In this document: positions 57,489-64,000 of the stretch, in pieces | How the letters are laid out: every line of letters starts with the position of its first letter | Numbering within the stretch: the first letter of the stretch is position 1 | Source of the DNA: Bauldia sp. | Lineage (GTDB): Bacteria > Pseudomonadota > Alphaproteobacteria > Rhizobiales > Kaistiaceae | NCBI GenBank assembly: GCA_028284325.1 | Contig: JANQRX010000003.1 | Location: 310,001-374,000 of the forward strand | Direction of reading: 5' to 3' | Length of the DNA: 64,000 nucleotides | Program-made: the position numbers and the translations under genes | The notes under the pieces: generated by a model | Database searches by the model: none | What the model saw: the letters and a program-made list of their open reading frames with translations, nothing else | Told to the model about the DNA's origin: nothing

Positions 57489-57860
57489 TCAGGCGCCGAG
57501 ATTCTGGGCGACACGCGCCCTGACGATGCGCGTGACGAGATCGTCGGGCAAGGGATTGTCGGCCGTGAACCGGATGGTGCTCTCGGCCGTCTCTCGATCG
57601 GCGAGTTCGCCCATGAATTCCTCGAGCGTCTCGGGATTCATCGGATAGAAGCCGCAGTGGGCCTTGAAGGCCGCGTAGCAGACGAGAGCACCATTCTGCC
57701 GAAACCCTGGCACCCCGTAGACCATGGCTTCTTCGGCGTCGGGCGCGGCCCTCTTGATGACGACTCTCAGATGCTCAAGGGCCGCCCGTTTATCGTCATC
57801 GAGCCCGGCCAGATAGGCCTCAATCCGGTCGAGGTCGCTTGTAGTCGGTTTGGCGTTCAT
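57489..57860 (-). CDS. DUF1801 family protein
   Basis: The 123-residue protein matches DUF1801 (YdhG/YjhB-like): IEAYLAGLDDDKRAALEHLR, EEAMVYGVPGFRQNG, HCGFYPMNPETLEEF and AESTIRFTADNPLPDDLV. Function is unknown; some relatives are annotated as iron chaperones. The ATG at 57860 has GGAGG seven bases upstream; a GTG directly before it is less likely. It lies downstream of hemH on the same strand by 48 bases, possibly co-transcribed. Confidence 0.87.
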   Translation of the reverse strand: MNAKPTTSDLDRIEAYLAGLDDDKRAALEHLRVVIKRAAPDAEEAMVYGVPGFRQNGALVCYAAFKAHCGFYPMNPETLEEFMGELADRETAESTIRFTADNPLPDDLVTRIVRARVAQNLGA

Positions 57861-57908
57861 CACCTTGCCTCCATTCGTCGGTGGCTCCGCGTGAGTGGAT
57901 CCAAAAGA

Positions 57909-58955
57909 CTACCCGATCCAGCCCTGCAATTCGTTGCGGATGACCGTCTCAAGGACCCGCATGCCGGGCGCGCTGTCGTTGAGGCAGGGGATCGCTGCGT
58001 AGTCTTCGCCGCCGGCCTCCACAAACGACTCCTTCCCGCGGATGGCGATTTCCTCCAGCGTCTCAAGGCAGTCGGCGACGAACCCCGGCATGATGACCGC
58101 CAGCCGCTTCACGCCTTGGCCAGCGAGCTCCTCGATGGTCTCGTCGGTGTAGGGTTGCAGCCATTCGGCACGACCGAAACGCGACTGGAACACCGTACGC
58201 AGGCGCTGCTCGTCCCACCCCAGCGCCTCGCGCATGAGCCGCGTCGTCTTCTGGCACTGGCAATGGTAGGGATCGCCCTTGTCGAGATAATCGCGCGGCA
58301 GCCCGTGATACGAAGCGAGCACAAGCTCCGGCTCGAAGGGAAGTGCGGCCAGCGACGCCAAGAGGGATTGCTTGAGCGCGTCGATATAGGCGGGGTGGTC
58401 GTAGTAGGGCGGCAGGGTCCGGATGGCCGGCTGCCAGCGCATCCGGCCGAGCGCCGCGAAGACTTCGTCATGGACCGTGGCCGTCGTCGCGGCCGCGTAC
58501 TGCGGATAGAGCGCGGCGACCAGGATACGGTCGCAACCGGCCGCCTTCATCGCCGCCAGACGATCGGCGATGCTCGGTTCGCCGTAGCGCATGGCCCAGT
58601 CAACGTGGACATCATCGGACCGGAGCGCCGTGCGCAGCTTGTCCGCCTGCGAGCGGGTGAACGTGATCAGCGGCCCCTCGTCGCGCTCCGTGTTCCAGAT
58701 CTCGTCATAGGCCCGGCCGGATTTCTGGGGCCGCGTGCTCAGGATCACCAGGTTGAGCAGGGTCAACCAGAACGGCCGCCAGGTCTCGATCACCCGCCGA
58801 TCGGAGAGGAACTGCTTCAGGTACCTCCGCATCGACCGGTAGTCGGTCGCCGACGGCGAACCGAGGTTGATCGCCAGCACCCCGACACGACCGAACCGCA
58901 CCGGCGGGTGGTCGGCCGGCATCGTCGCAGAGGGCTGGAATTCGGGCTGATCCAT
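57909..58955 (-). CDS. hemH: ferrochelatase
   Basis: The 348-residue protein has the ferrochelatase pattern: VGVLAINLGSPSATDY, VDWAMRYGEPSI, LVAALYPQYAAATTATVHD and the active-site ELVLASYHGLPRDYLDKG (metal-binding His), then CQCQKTTRLM and MPGFVADCLETLEE (conserved Glu). It inserts iron into protoporphyrin IX. The ATG at 58955 follows GCGGGAG; an upstream in-frame start would add an unrelated stretch. It is divergent from the 5'-nucleotidase gene. Confidence 0.95.
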   Translation of the reverse strand: MDQPEFQPSATMPADHPPVRFGRVGVLAINLGSPSATDYRSMRRYLKQFLSDRRVIETWRPFWLTLLNLVILSTRPQKSGRAYDEIWNTERDEGPLITFTRSQADKLRTALRSDDVHVDWAMRYGEPSIADRLAAMKAAGCDRILVAALYPQYAAATTATVHDEVFAALGRMRWQPAIRTLPPYYDHPAYIDALKQSLLASLAALPFEPELVLASYHGLPRDYLDKGDPYHCQCQKTTRLMREALGWDEQRLRTVFQSRFGRAEWLQPYTDETIEELAGQGVKRLAVIMPGFVADCLETLEEIAIRGKESFVEAGGEDYAAIPCLNDSAPGMRVLETVIRNELQGWIG

Positions 58956-59122
58956 GCTCCCGCCCCTCCTGTTGTCCGAACTCTGCCCGCAAAAATGATC
59001 ATCGCCGGCTCGCTGCGTGCGTGACTCGCCGTAGTCAGTCTGTAACAATTCTAGGCCATTGGGGAAAACGACAAGACGCACCCCGGCGTCGCACCCTCAA
59101 ATTTGGCAGGAGGCCCTGAAAA

Positions 59123-60643
59123 ATGAACAAACACATTGCCCCATCGGCGCTCGCCCTTGGCGTCGCCCTGTCGCTTGGTACGCCGTTTACGCCGGCTTTG
59201 GCGGACGGGCACATCATCAACACCAATGTGACCTTCCTTCTGGTCAACGACATCTACGAACTCGGCGATCCGGAGGGTCGAGGCGGCTTCTCCAAGGTCA
59301 ACGGCACCGTGCTGCAGGAGCGTGCGAGCGGCGCCAACGTGATCTACGTGCATGCCGGCGACATGATCTCGCCGTCGCTGCTGTCGGGCTTCGACAAGGG
59401 CGAGCACACCATCGTGCTCACCAACCTCGCCCCACCGGATATCTTCGTTCCGGGGAATCACGAGTTCGATTTCGGTCCGGATATCTTCCGGGAGCGGATG
59501 GCCGCGCTTGATTCGACCATCATGGCGGCGAATCTCCGCGACGAGAACGGCGCCCCGCTCGAAGGCTTCATCGATACCGAGATTCGCGACGTCGACGGCG
59601 TCATGATCGGCTTCGTCGGTCTGGTCGCCGATGACTCGCCGGTGAAGTCCAGCCCCGGCGCTCTGCAATTCTCCTCGACCGTCGAAACCGGCGTTGCCAA
59701 GGCCGGTGAACTGCGTGACGCCGGCGCCGATCTGGTGGTCGCCATCACCCACGCCCCCCGGTCCCAGGATCGCGCGCTGTTCGACAGCGGCGCCTTCGAC
59801 CTGATCCTCACCGGAGACGATCACGACCTGATGGTGTTCTTCGACGGGCGTACGGCGATGGTCGAATCGAGCGAGGAAGGCGATTTCGTCACCGCGATCG
59901 ACGTGGCGATCCAGGTCGAGATCGACGGCGACGACCGCGATGTCGACTGGTGGCCGAATTTCCGCCTGATGGACACACTCAACATGCCGGCCGATCCGGC
60001 GACCGTTGCCAAGGTGGCCGAATTCGAGGCCGAGCTTTCCAGCGAACTCGACGTCGAGATCGGCACGACGGCCACGCCGCTCGACAGCCGACGCGCCTCG
60101 GTCCGCAGCCAGGAAACCGCCATCGGCAACCTGATCGCCGACGCCATGCGCAACGCGGTGGGCGCCGATGTGGCCATCACCAATGGCGGCGGCATCCGCG
60201 GCAACAAGGAGTACTCGGCAGGCACGGCGCTCACCCGCCGCGACATCCTCACCGAACTGCCGTTCGGCAACCTCAATCTCCTGCTGGAGGTGACTGGCGC
60301 CGACATCAAGGAAGCGCTGGAAAACGGCGTCTCACGGGTGGCCGACGGTGCTGGCCGTTTCCCACAGGTCTCGAACATCACCTTCGAACTTGACCTTGAC
60401 CAGCCGGCAGGCGACCGGGTGTCCAACGTCATGGTCGGCGGCGCGGCGCTCGACGAGGGCGCCACCTACAAGCTCTCGACCAACGACTACATGGCCCGCG
60501 GGGGCGACGGTTACACCGTCTTCCGTGGCGCCGACGTTCTGCTCGGTAATCTCGACGCCAAGCTGATGGCCAATGACGTCATGGCGTATATCCGCGCCCA
60601 GGGCGAGATCAGCCCGGATATCGAAGGCCGGATCAACCAGTAG
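59123..60643 (+). CDS. bifunctional metallophosphatase/5'-nucleotidase family, exported
   Basis: The 506-residue protein has a signal peptide (to about residue 26, ALADG), a calcineurin-like phosphoesterase domain with FLLVNDIYELG, VHAGDMISPSLLSG, FVPGNHEFDFG and ITHAPRSQ, and a 5'-nucleotidase C-terminal domain with AITNGGGIRG and LSTNDYMARGGDGYTVF. The first metal motif reads NDIYEL where DxH (for example NDxHG) is common. It hydrolyses nucleotides or other phosphate esters in the periplasm. Ribosome site GGAGG lies 13 bases before the ATG. A perfect-stem terminator follows. Confidence 0.92.
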   Translation: MNKHIAPSALALGVALSLGTPFTPALADGHIINTNVTFLLVNDIYELGDPEGRGGFSKVNGTVLQERASGANVIYVHAGDMISPSLLSGFDKGEHTIVLTNLAPPDIFVPGNHEFDFGPDIFRERMAALDSTIMAANLRDENGAPLEGFIDTEIRDVDGVMIGFVGLVADDSPVKSSPGALQFSSTVETGVAKAGELRDAGADLVVAITHAPRSQDRALFDSGAFDLILTGDDHDLMVFFDGRTAMVESSEEGDFVTAIDVAIQVEIDGDDRDVDWWPNFRLMDTLNMPADPATVAKVAEFEAELSSELDVEIGTTATPLDSRRASVRSQETAIGNLIADAMRNAVGADVAITNGGGIRGNKEYSAGTALTRRDILTELPFGNLNLLLEVTGADIKEALENGVSRVADGAGRFPQVSNITFELDLDQPAGDRVSNVMVGGAALDEGATYKLSTNDYMARGGDGYTVFRGADVLLGNLDAKLMANDVMAYIRAQGEISPDIEGRINQ

Positions 60644-60664
60644 TCGGTCAGCAGACATGCTTCG

Positions 60665-60694
60665 GGCGCCCGGGTCACTCCCGGGCGCCTTTTC
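60665..60694 (+). terminator. Rho-independent terminator after the 5'-nucleotidase gene
   Basis: A perfect ten-pair stem GGCGCCCGGG/CCCGGGCGCC with loop TCACT is followed by TTTTC. Confidence 0.9.
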
Positions 60695-60831
60695 TATGGA
60701 AGATGGAAGGCGGCAATCCGGAACCCGCCGGCGTCACGATCGCCACGTCAACAGGCTGACGTGAGGTGTATTGACCCCCGGCGGCCCTCCGGGCCAAGTT
60801 GCCGCCGTCATCGGCCAAGCGGACATCGCCC

Positions 60832-61614
60832 ATGGACTCCCAGCCCGTTGTCGGCATCGTCGCCGACCTCAAGACCTTTGACGATTTCAACTGGCACGCC
60901 GCCATCGACATTTTCCCCGAGGCGGTGGTGCACGGGGCGGAAGCCACGCCGGTCATCATCCCGGCCATGGGCGACCATATCGACGCCGACGACCTTGTGA
61001 TGCGCCTCGACGGCGTCCTGATGCCCGGCGGCCGGGCCAACGTGCACCCGCACGAGTACGGGGCACCGGCCACGCCTGAGGCCGAGCCCCATGACCGTCA
61101 CCGTGACAGCACGTCCCTGCCCCTGATCCGGGCCGCATTGCGGCACGGCGTGCCCCTGTTCGCCATCTGCCGCGGCATCCAGGAGCTCAACGTTGCCCTC
61201 GGCGGCACCCTGACGCCGGAGGTGCACAACGTCGAGGGTCGGGACGATCACCGCGCCGAGATGCACGACGACCTCGATATCCGCTTCGCCATCCGTCAGG
61301 ACGTGCACATCCGGGCCGGCGGCGTGCTCGCCGAAATCCTCGGCGAGGAGACCATCCGCGTGAACTCCCTCCACCGCCAGGCAATCGACCGCCTGGCCGA
61401 GGATCTGGCCATCGAGGCCACGGCCCCGGACGGCACCATCGAGGCGGTCCGCGTGCGCAACGTTCCGGGATTCGCCCTGGGCGTTCAGTGGCATCCCGAG
61501 TACTGGGTGCGTACCGACAAGCCGTCGGCGCTGCTGTTCAAGGCTTTCGGGGATGCCGTGCGTGCCCGTCGCCGCAAAACCGTCGCGGCCGCGAGCGCGC
61601 GCAACGTCGCCTAG
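60832..61614 (+). CDS. gamma-glutamyl-gamma-aminobutyrate hydrolase family protein (PuuD-like, class I amidotransferase fold)
   Basis: The 260-residue protein has the peptidase C26 pattern: PVVGIVADLKTFDDF at the start, GVLMPGGRANVHPHEYG (oxyanion), the nucleophile in LFAICRGIQELNVALGG and the His-Glu pair in GVQWHPEYWV. PuuD hydrolyses gamma-glutamyl-GABA in putrescine degradation. An ornithine decarboxylase gene lies 1.7 kb away, so a polyamine link is possible. The ATG at 60832 is the family-like start. It converges with the amidase gene. Confidence 0.88.
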   Translation: MDSQPVVGIVADLKTFDDFNWHAAIDIFPEAVVHGAEATPVIIPAMGDHIDADDLVMRLDGVLMPGGRANVHPHEYGAPATPEAEPHDRHRDSTSLPLIRAALRHGVPLFAICRGIQELNVALGGTLTPEVHNVEGRDDHRAEMHDDLDIRFAIRQDVHIRAGGVLAEILGEETIRVNSLHRQAIDRLAEDLAIEATAPDGTIEAVRVRNVPGFALGVQWHPEYWVRTDKPSALLFKAFGDAVRARRRKTVAAASARNVA

Positions 61615-61619
61615 TTCGG

Positions 61620-62807
61620 TTAGTCCTCAGCCAGAACAGCCCCGGCAAGCGCCAGCAACGCCCGGTCGCGCCCTCTCGGACCAATCAGCGACAGGCCCAT
61701 GGGCGCTCCCTCGTACGCGCCGAGCGGCAGGGTGATCTGCGGCACGCCGGAGAGCCCGGCTGGACAGGTCAGCGCGAGGGTGGCATGCCGGAACGCCTCC
61801 CGCTCGACCTCGCCGGAGGTGAGCAGCGGCGCGATCGTCGGCATCGTCGGCAGCGCGATGACCGCATCCTCACCGAGCACGCCGGTCACACGGTCCCGTA
61901 TGTTCCGGCGATCCATGGCCGCCCGGTCGTAGTCCTCCCGGCTCACCCGGCTTGCCACCTCGAAACGCTCGCGGCCGGCATCCGATAGTGCCCCCGGGTG
62001 CCGCTCGATCCAGGGACCATGCGCCTGCCATGCTTCGTAACCCTGCGTGGCGCGAAAGACGTCGCGCCAGGACGCGAGTCCGCCCGGCGCCAACGCGATC
62101 GTTTCGGTGGCCTCGAAGTGCGGCCGCACGCCGGTCAGCGCCGCATCCATGGCAGCCCGCTCACCCGGACCGACCAGGAGGTCGAAGGCATCCTCGGCCA
62201 CGAGCAATCTGGTCAGCGGCGGCCCATCGGCGGCGGCGCCCAGCAGGACCGCGCCGACGCGCTGGTGGATATCCGCGGTGCGGGCGAACCAGCCGACTGT
62301 GTCGAGGCTTGTCGCCAGCGGCATGGTGCCGTCGATCGCCACCCGGCCGAACGTGGTCCGCAAACCGATCTGGCCGCAGAACGACGCGGGCGCGCGCACC
62401 GACCCACCCGTGTCGCTGCCGAGCGCCAGGTCGACCAGCCCCGCCCCGACCGCCACCACCGACCCGGACGACGATCCGCCGGGCACCCGGTCCGGCGTGA
62501 CCGGATTGACCGGCGTGCCATAGTGCGCGTTGCCGCCGTCGAGACCGAAGGCAAACTCGACCGTATGGGTCTTGCCGGCGAACCGGGCGCCCGCCGCAAG
62601 CAGCGCGGCCACGGGAGCGGCATGGCGCTCCGCCGGCCTACTTTCCGCCCGCCTGGTGGGGTTGCCGCAACCGGTCGGATAGCCGGCCACGTCATAGATG
62701 TCCTTGACGGCGAAGGTCAGCCCGGCGAGCGGCCCGGTCTCGGCATGGGCGACCGGCGCCTTCTCGTAGTCGATAAAGGCGTCGGAGGAATCGGGGGCGT
62801 CGGGCAT
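61620..62807 (-). CDS. amidase (amidase signature family)
   Basis: The 395-residue protein has the Ser-cisSer-Lys catalytic set. Lys is in FAVKDIYDVAG, cis-Ser in PGGSSSGSVVAV and the nucleophile in LGSDTGGSVRAPASF. It hydrolyses an amide; the substrate is not predictable. It resembles the AtzF-like/allophanate-independent short amidases. The ATG at 62807 begins the protein proper; the 12-residue upstream extension is unlike the family. It is divergent from the speF-type leader and the ornithine decarboxylase gene. Confidence 0.91.
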   Translation of the reverse strand: MPDAPDSSDAFIDYEKAPVAHAETGPLAGLTFAVKDIYDVAGYPTGCGNPTRRAESRPAERHAAPVAALLAAGARFAGKTHTVEFAFGLDGGNAHYGTPVNPVTPDRVPGGSSSGSVVAVGAGLVDLALGSDTGGSVRAPASFCGQIGLRTTFGRVAIDGTMPLATSLDTVGWFARTADIHQRVGAVLLGAAADGPPLTRLLVAEDAFDLLVGPGERAAMDAALTGVRPHFEATETIALAPGGLASWRDVFRATQGYEAWQAHGPWIERHPGALSDAGRERFEVASRVSREDYDRAAMDRRNIRDRVTGVLGEDAVIALPTMPTIAPLLTSGEVEREAFRHATLALTCPAGLSGVPQITLPLGAYEGAPMGLSLIGPRGRDRALLALAGAVLAED

Positions 62808-62904
62808 GGGGCGCGACCCTAGCAGGACCCATGGCGCGGACACAGCGCCGGCTCGATCTCACGCCCCCGAACAGCTTGATTTTCCACCGCCGCCGGACTA
62901 CATC

Positions 62905-63015
62905 GCCGGTGCCCAAATTCGCACGTGCCTGTGGCCGCGGCGTGTCCGGGGCGGATCCCCGAGAGGGAGCCGAAGGACGCGGCTTAAAGCAACGACGTAG
63001 CGGGCTTTTTTGGTC
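62905..63015 (+). promoter_or_regulatory. speF-type RNA leader element upstream of ornithine decarboxylase
   Basis: The stretch from GGTGCCCAAATTCGCACG to AGCGGGCTTTTTTGG holds a hairpin GGGG-CGGAT-CCCC, an outer pairing between CCGCGGCGTGTCC and GGACGCGG, and the single-stranded GCTTAAAGCAACGACGTAG. I recognise this as the alphaproteobacterial speF element (RF00518), found upstream of the same gene family; no covariance search was run. A T-run follows immediately, which could be a transcription stop. The remaining 262 bases to the start codon have one strong hairpin, GCCGGCG-CTTCT-CGCCGGC near 63155-63173, and no gene. Confidence 0.75.
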
Positions 63016-63277
63016 TCGGTCGGTTCTCCACAGACCGGCGTCACTGAAGAGGCACTACATCTTGCCGGGCGTGCGGAGCGGGGCCTCCCCTCCAAGCGAA
63101 GGCGGCGACCGGGACGACAGCCTCGTCCCCCGTTCGACCGTCACCCGCGATTCCCGCCGGCGCTTCTCGCCGGCAGCCAGTCGGAACTGGCCTGCGTCGT
63201 GGTCCGCGTCCAAGGCGGCCCGCGATCGGCGCAAGGACCGGCGGTCGACGTGGAACCTGGTTCGGGAGAGACCCGCA

Positions 63278-64000
63278 ATGTCGGAACGAATCCGCGACTT
63301 CCTGCGTGAGCGCCGCCCGGACGGGCCGTGCCTCGTCGTCGATCTCGAGATCGTCCGCGACAACTATCTGCGCTTTGCACGGGCGATGCCCGACAGCCGC
63401 ATCCATTACGCGGTCAAGGCCAATCCCGCGCCGGAGATCCTCGCGCTTCTGGTCGAGCTCGGATCGGCGTTCGATTGCGCGTCGCTGACCGAGATCGACC
63501 TGGTGCTTGCCGCCGGCGTGGCGCCGGCTGACATCTCCTTCGGCAACACCATCAAGAAGGAACGCGACATCGCTGGCGCGTTTGCGCGCGGTGTCCGCCT
63601 CTTCGCCGTCGACAGCACCGTCGAGGTCGACAAGATCGCCCGCGCGGCACCCGGCGCCGGCGTGTTCTGTCGCGTCCTGTGCGACAACCAGGGCGCCGAA
63701 TGGCCGCTGTCGCGCAAGTTCGGCTGTGCGCCGGACATGGCGATCGACGTGCTGGTGCACGCCCACCGTAACGGCCTCGAAGCACGCGGCGTCTCCTTCC
63801 ATGTCGGCTCGCAGCAACCGGACCCCAATGCCTGGGACCGGGCCCTGGCCACGTCGTCGGCCATCTTCGCGACCATGGCCGGGCGCGGCATCGAACTGAC
63901 CATGGTCAATCTCGGCGGCGGTTTCCCGGCCCGCTATCTTCGGGACGTCCCCGAGGTCGGGACCTATGGCGGCGCCATTGCCGCGTCGCTCCGCCGCCAT
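63278..64000 (+). CDS. speF: ornithine/lysine-type decarboxylase (fold III PLP), N-terminal part
   Basis: The frame is open through the right edge, giving the first 241 residues. The PLP lysine sits in RIHYAVKANPAP (K47), followed by GSAFDCASLTEIDLVLAAG. The FHVGSQ histidine (H175) stacks on PLP, and NLGGGFPARY (about 212-220) binds phosphate. This is the eukaryote-like, alanine-racemase-fold ornithine decarboxylase group, which makes putrescine. The speF-type leader upstream supports ornithine decarboxylase over lysine or diaminopimelate decarboxylase. Ribosome site GGGAGAG lies before the ATG at 63278. Confidence 0.92.
   Translation, partial: MSERIRDFLRERRPDGPCLVVDLEIVRDNYLRFARAMPDSRIHYAVKANPAPEILALLVELGSAFDCASLTEIDLVLAAGVAPADISFGNTIKKERDIAGAFARGVRLFAVDSTVEVDKIARAAPGAGVFCRVLCDNQGAEWPLSRKFGCAPDMAIDVLVHAHRNGLEARGVSFHVGSQQPDPNAWDRALATSSAIFATMAGRGIELTMVNLGGGFPARYLRDVPEVGTYGGAIAASLRRH

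Noticed and set aside
59035..59060. Possible Pho box (CTGTAACAATTC) before the 5'-nucleotidase gene
   Set aside because: Only the first half resembles the PHO repeat; the second repeat is missing.

Overview
The window is high-G+C, densely packed chromosomal DNA from an alphaproteobacterium, most likely of the order Hyphomicrobiales (Rhizobiales) or a close relative. The evidence is a GapR-type nucleoid protein, the cell-cycle regulator CpdR, two full-length CtrA-type sites (TTAA-N7-TTAA), an FnrL-type box before hemN, a suhB-type small RNA antisense to the leader of a SuhB/HisN-family phosphatase gene, a speF-type leader before ornithine decarboxylase, and a ROSE-like thermometer before hsp20. 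No rRNA, CRISPR array or complete mobile element was seen. One tRNA (Val, anticodon GAC) is present.

Layout. 1-5.6 kb: peptidoglycan enzymes (end of an L,D-transpeptidase, a DUF882 peptidase), gapR, an N-formylglutamate amidohydrolase, a DUF1036 protein and pyruvate kinase. 5.6-6.9 kb: a small foreign, decayed patch with an SRPBCC gene, an ArsR regulator broken by two frameshifts and the tail of an IS5-type transposase. 6.9-11.2 kb: TPR protein, L36, GDP-mannose dehydratase and GDP-fucose synthase, hemN. 11.3-19.8 kb: a seven-gene leftward operon combining a dipeptide-type ABC importer with an M20 amidohydrolase, an aldehyde dehydrogenase and an SDR. 20-22 kb: one AT-rich orphan gene of unknown function. 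22-26.3 kb: an inositol-phosphatase-family gene behind a palindromic CtrA site, then a TPP-riboswitch-controlled thiamine-precursor importer (thiamine-binding protein, permease, binding protein, ATPase). 26.4-32.4 kb: an MFS transporter and a Csu-type chaperone-usher pilus operon with a CtrA site at its promoter. 32.5-35.5 kb: a sugar-type ABC importer next to the remnant of a LacI-type regulator. 35.6-41.6 kb: tRNA-Val, cpdR, a second N-formylglutamate amidohydrolase, suhB-type sRNA, hisN, small secreted protein, lysophospholipase-like hydrolase, hsp20, threonine aldolase. 41.6-48 kb: glutamate synthase gltB-gltD behind a leader with four inverted repeats. 48-56 kb: DUF459 protein, lytic transglycosylase, galE, galU, an outer-membrane barrel, kdsD and a hydrolase. 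56-64 kb: NfeD/SPFH pair, DUF1801 protein, hemH, a 5'-nucleotidase-type phosphatase, a PuuD-like amidotransferase, an amidase, and the start of an ornithine decarboxylase that runs off the window.

Functional links. Gmd/Fcl, GalE/GalU and KdsD supply activated sugars for surface polysaccharide and LPS. Two CtrA sites plus cpdR and gapR tie the pilus operon and one phosphatase locus to the cell cycle. RNA-level control is unusually rich for 64 kb: TPP riboswitch, speF leader, ROSE-type thermometer, suhB-type sRNA and an unexplained gltB leader. The least explained items are the AT-rich orphan gene (19993-22017) and the gltB leader. I see no convincing multi-gene system that is new.
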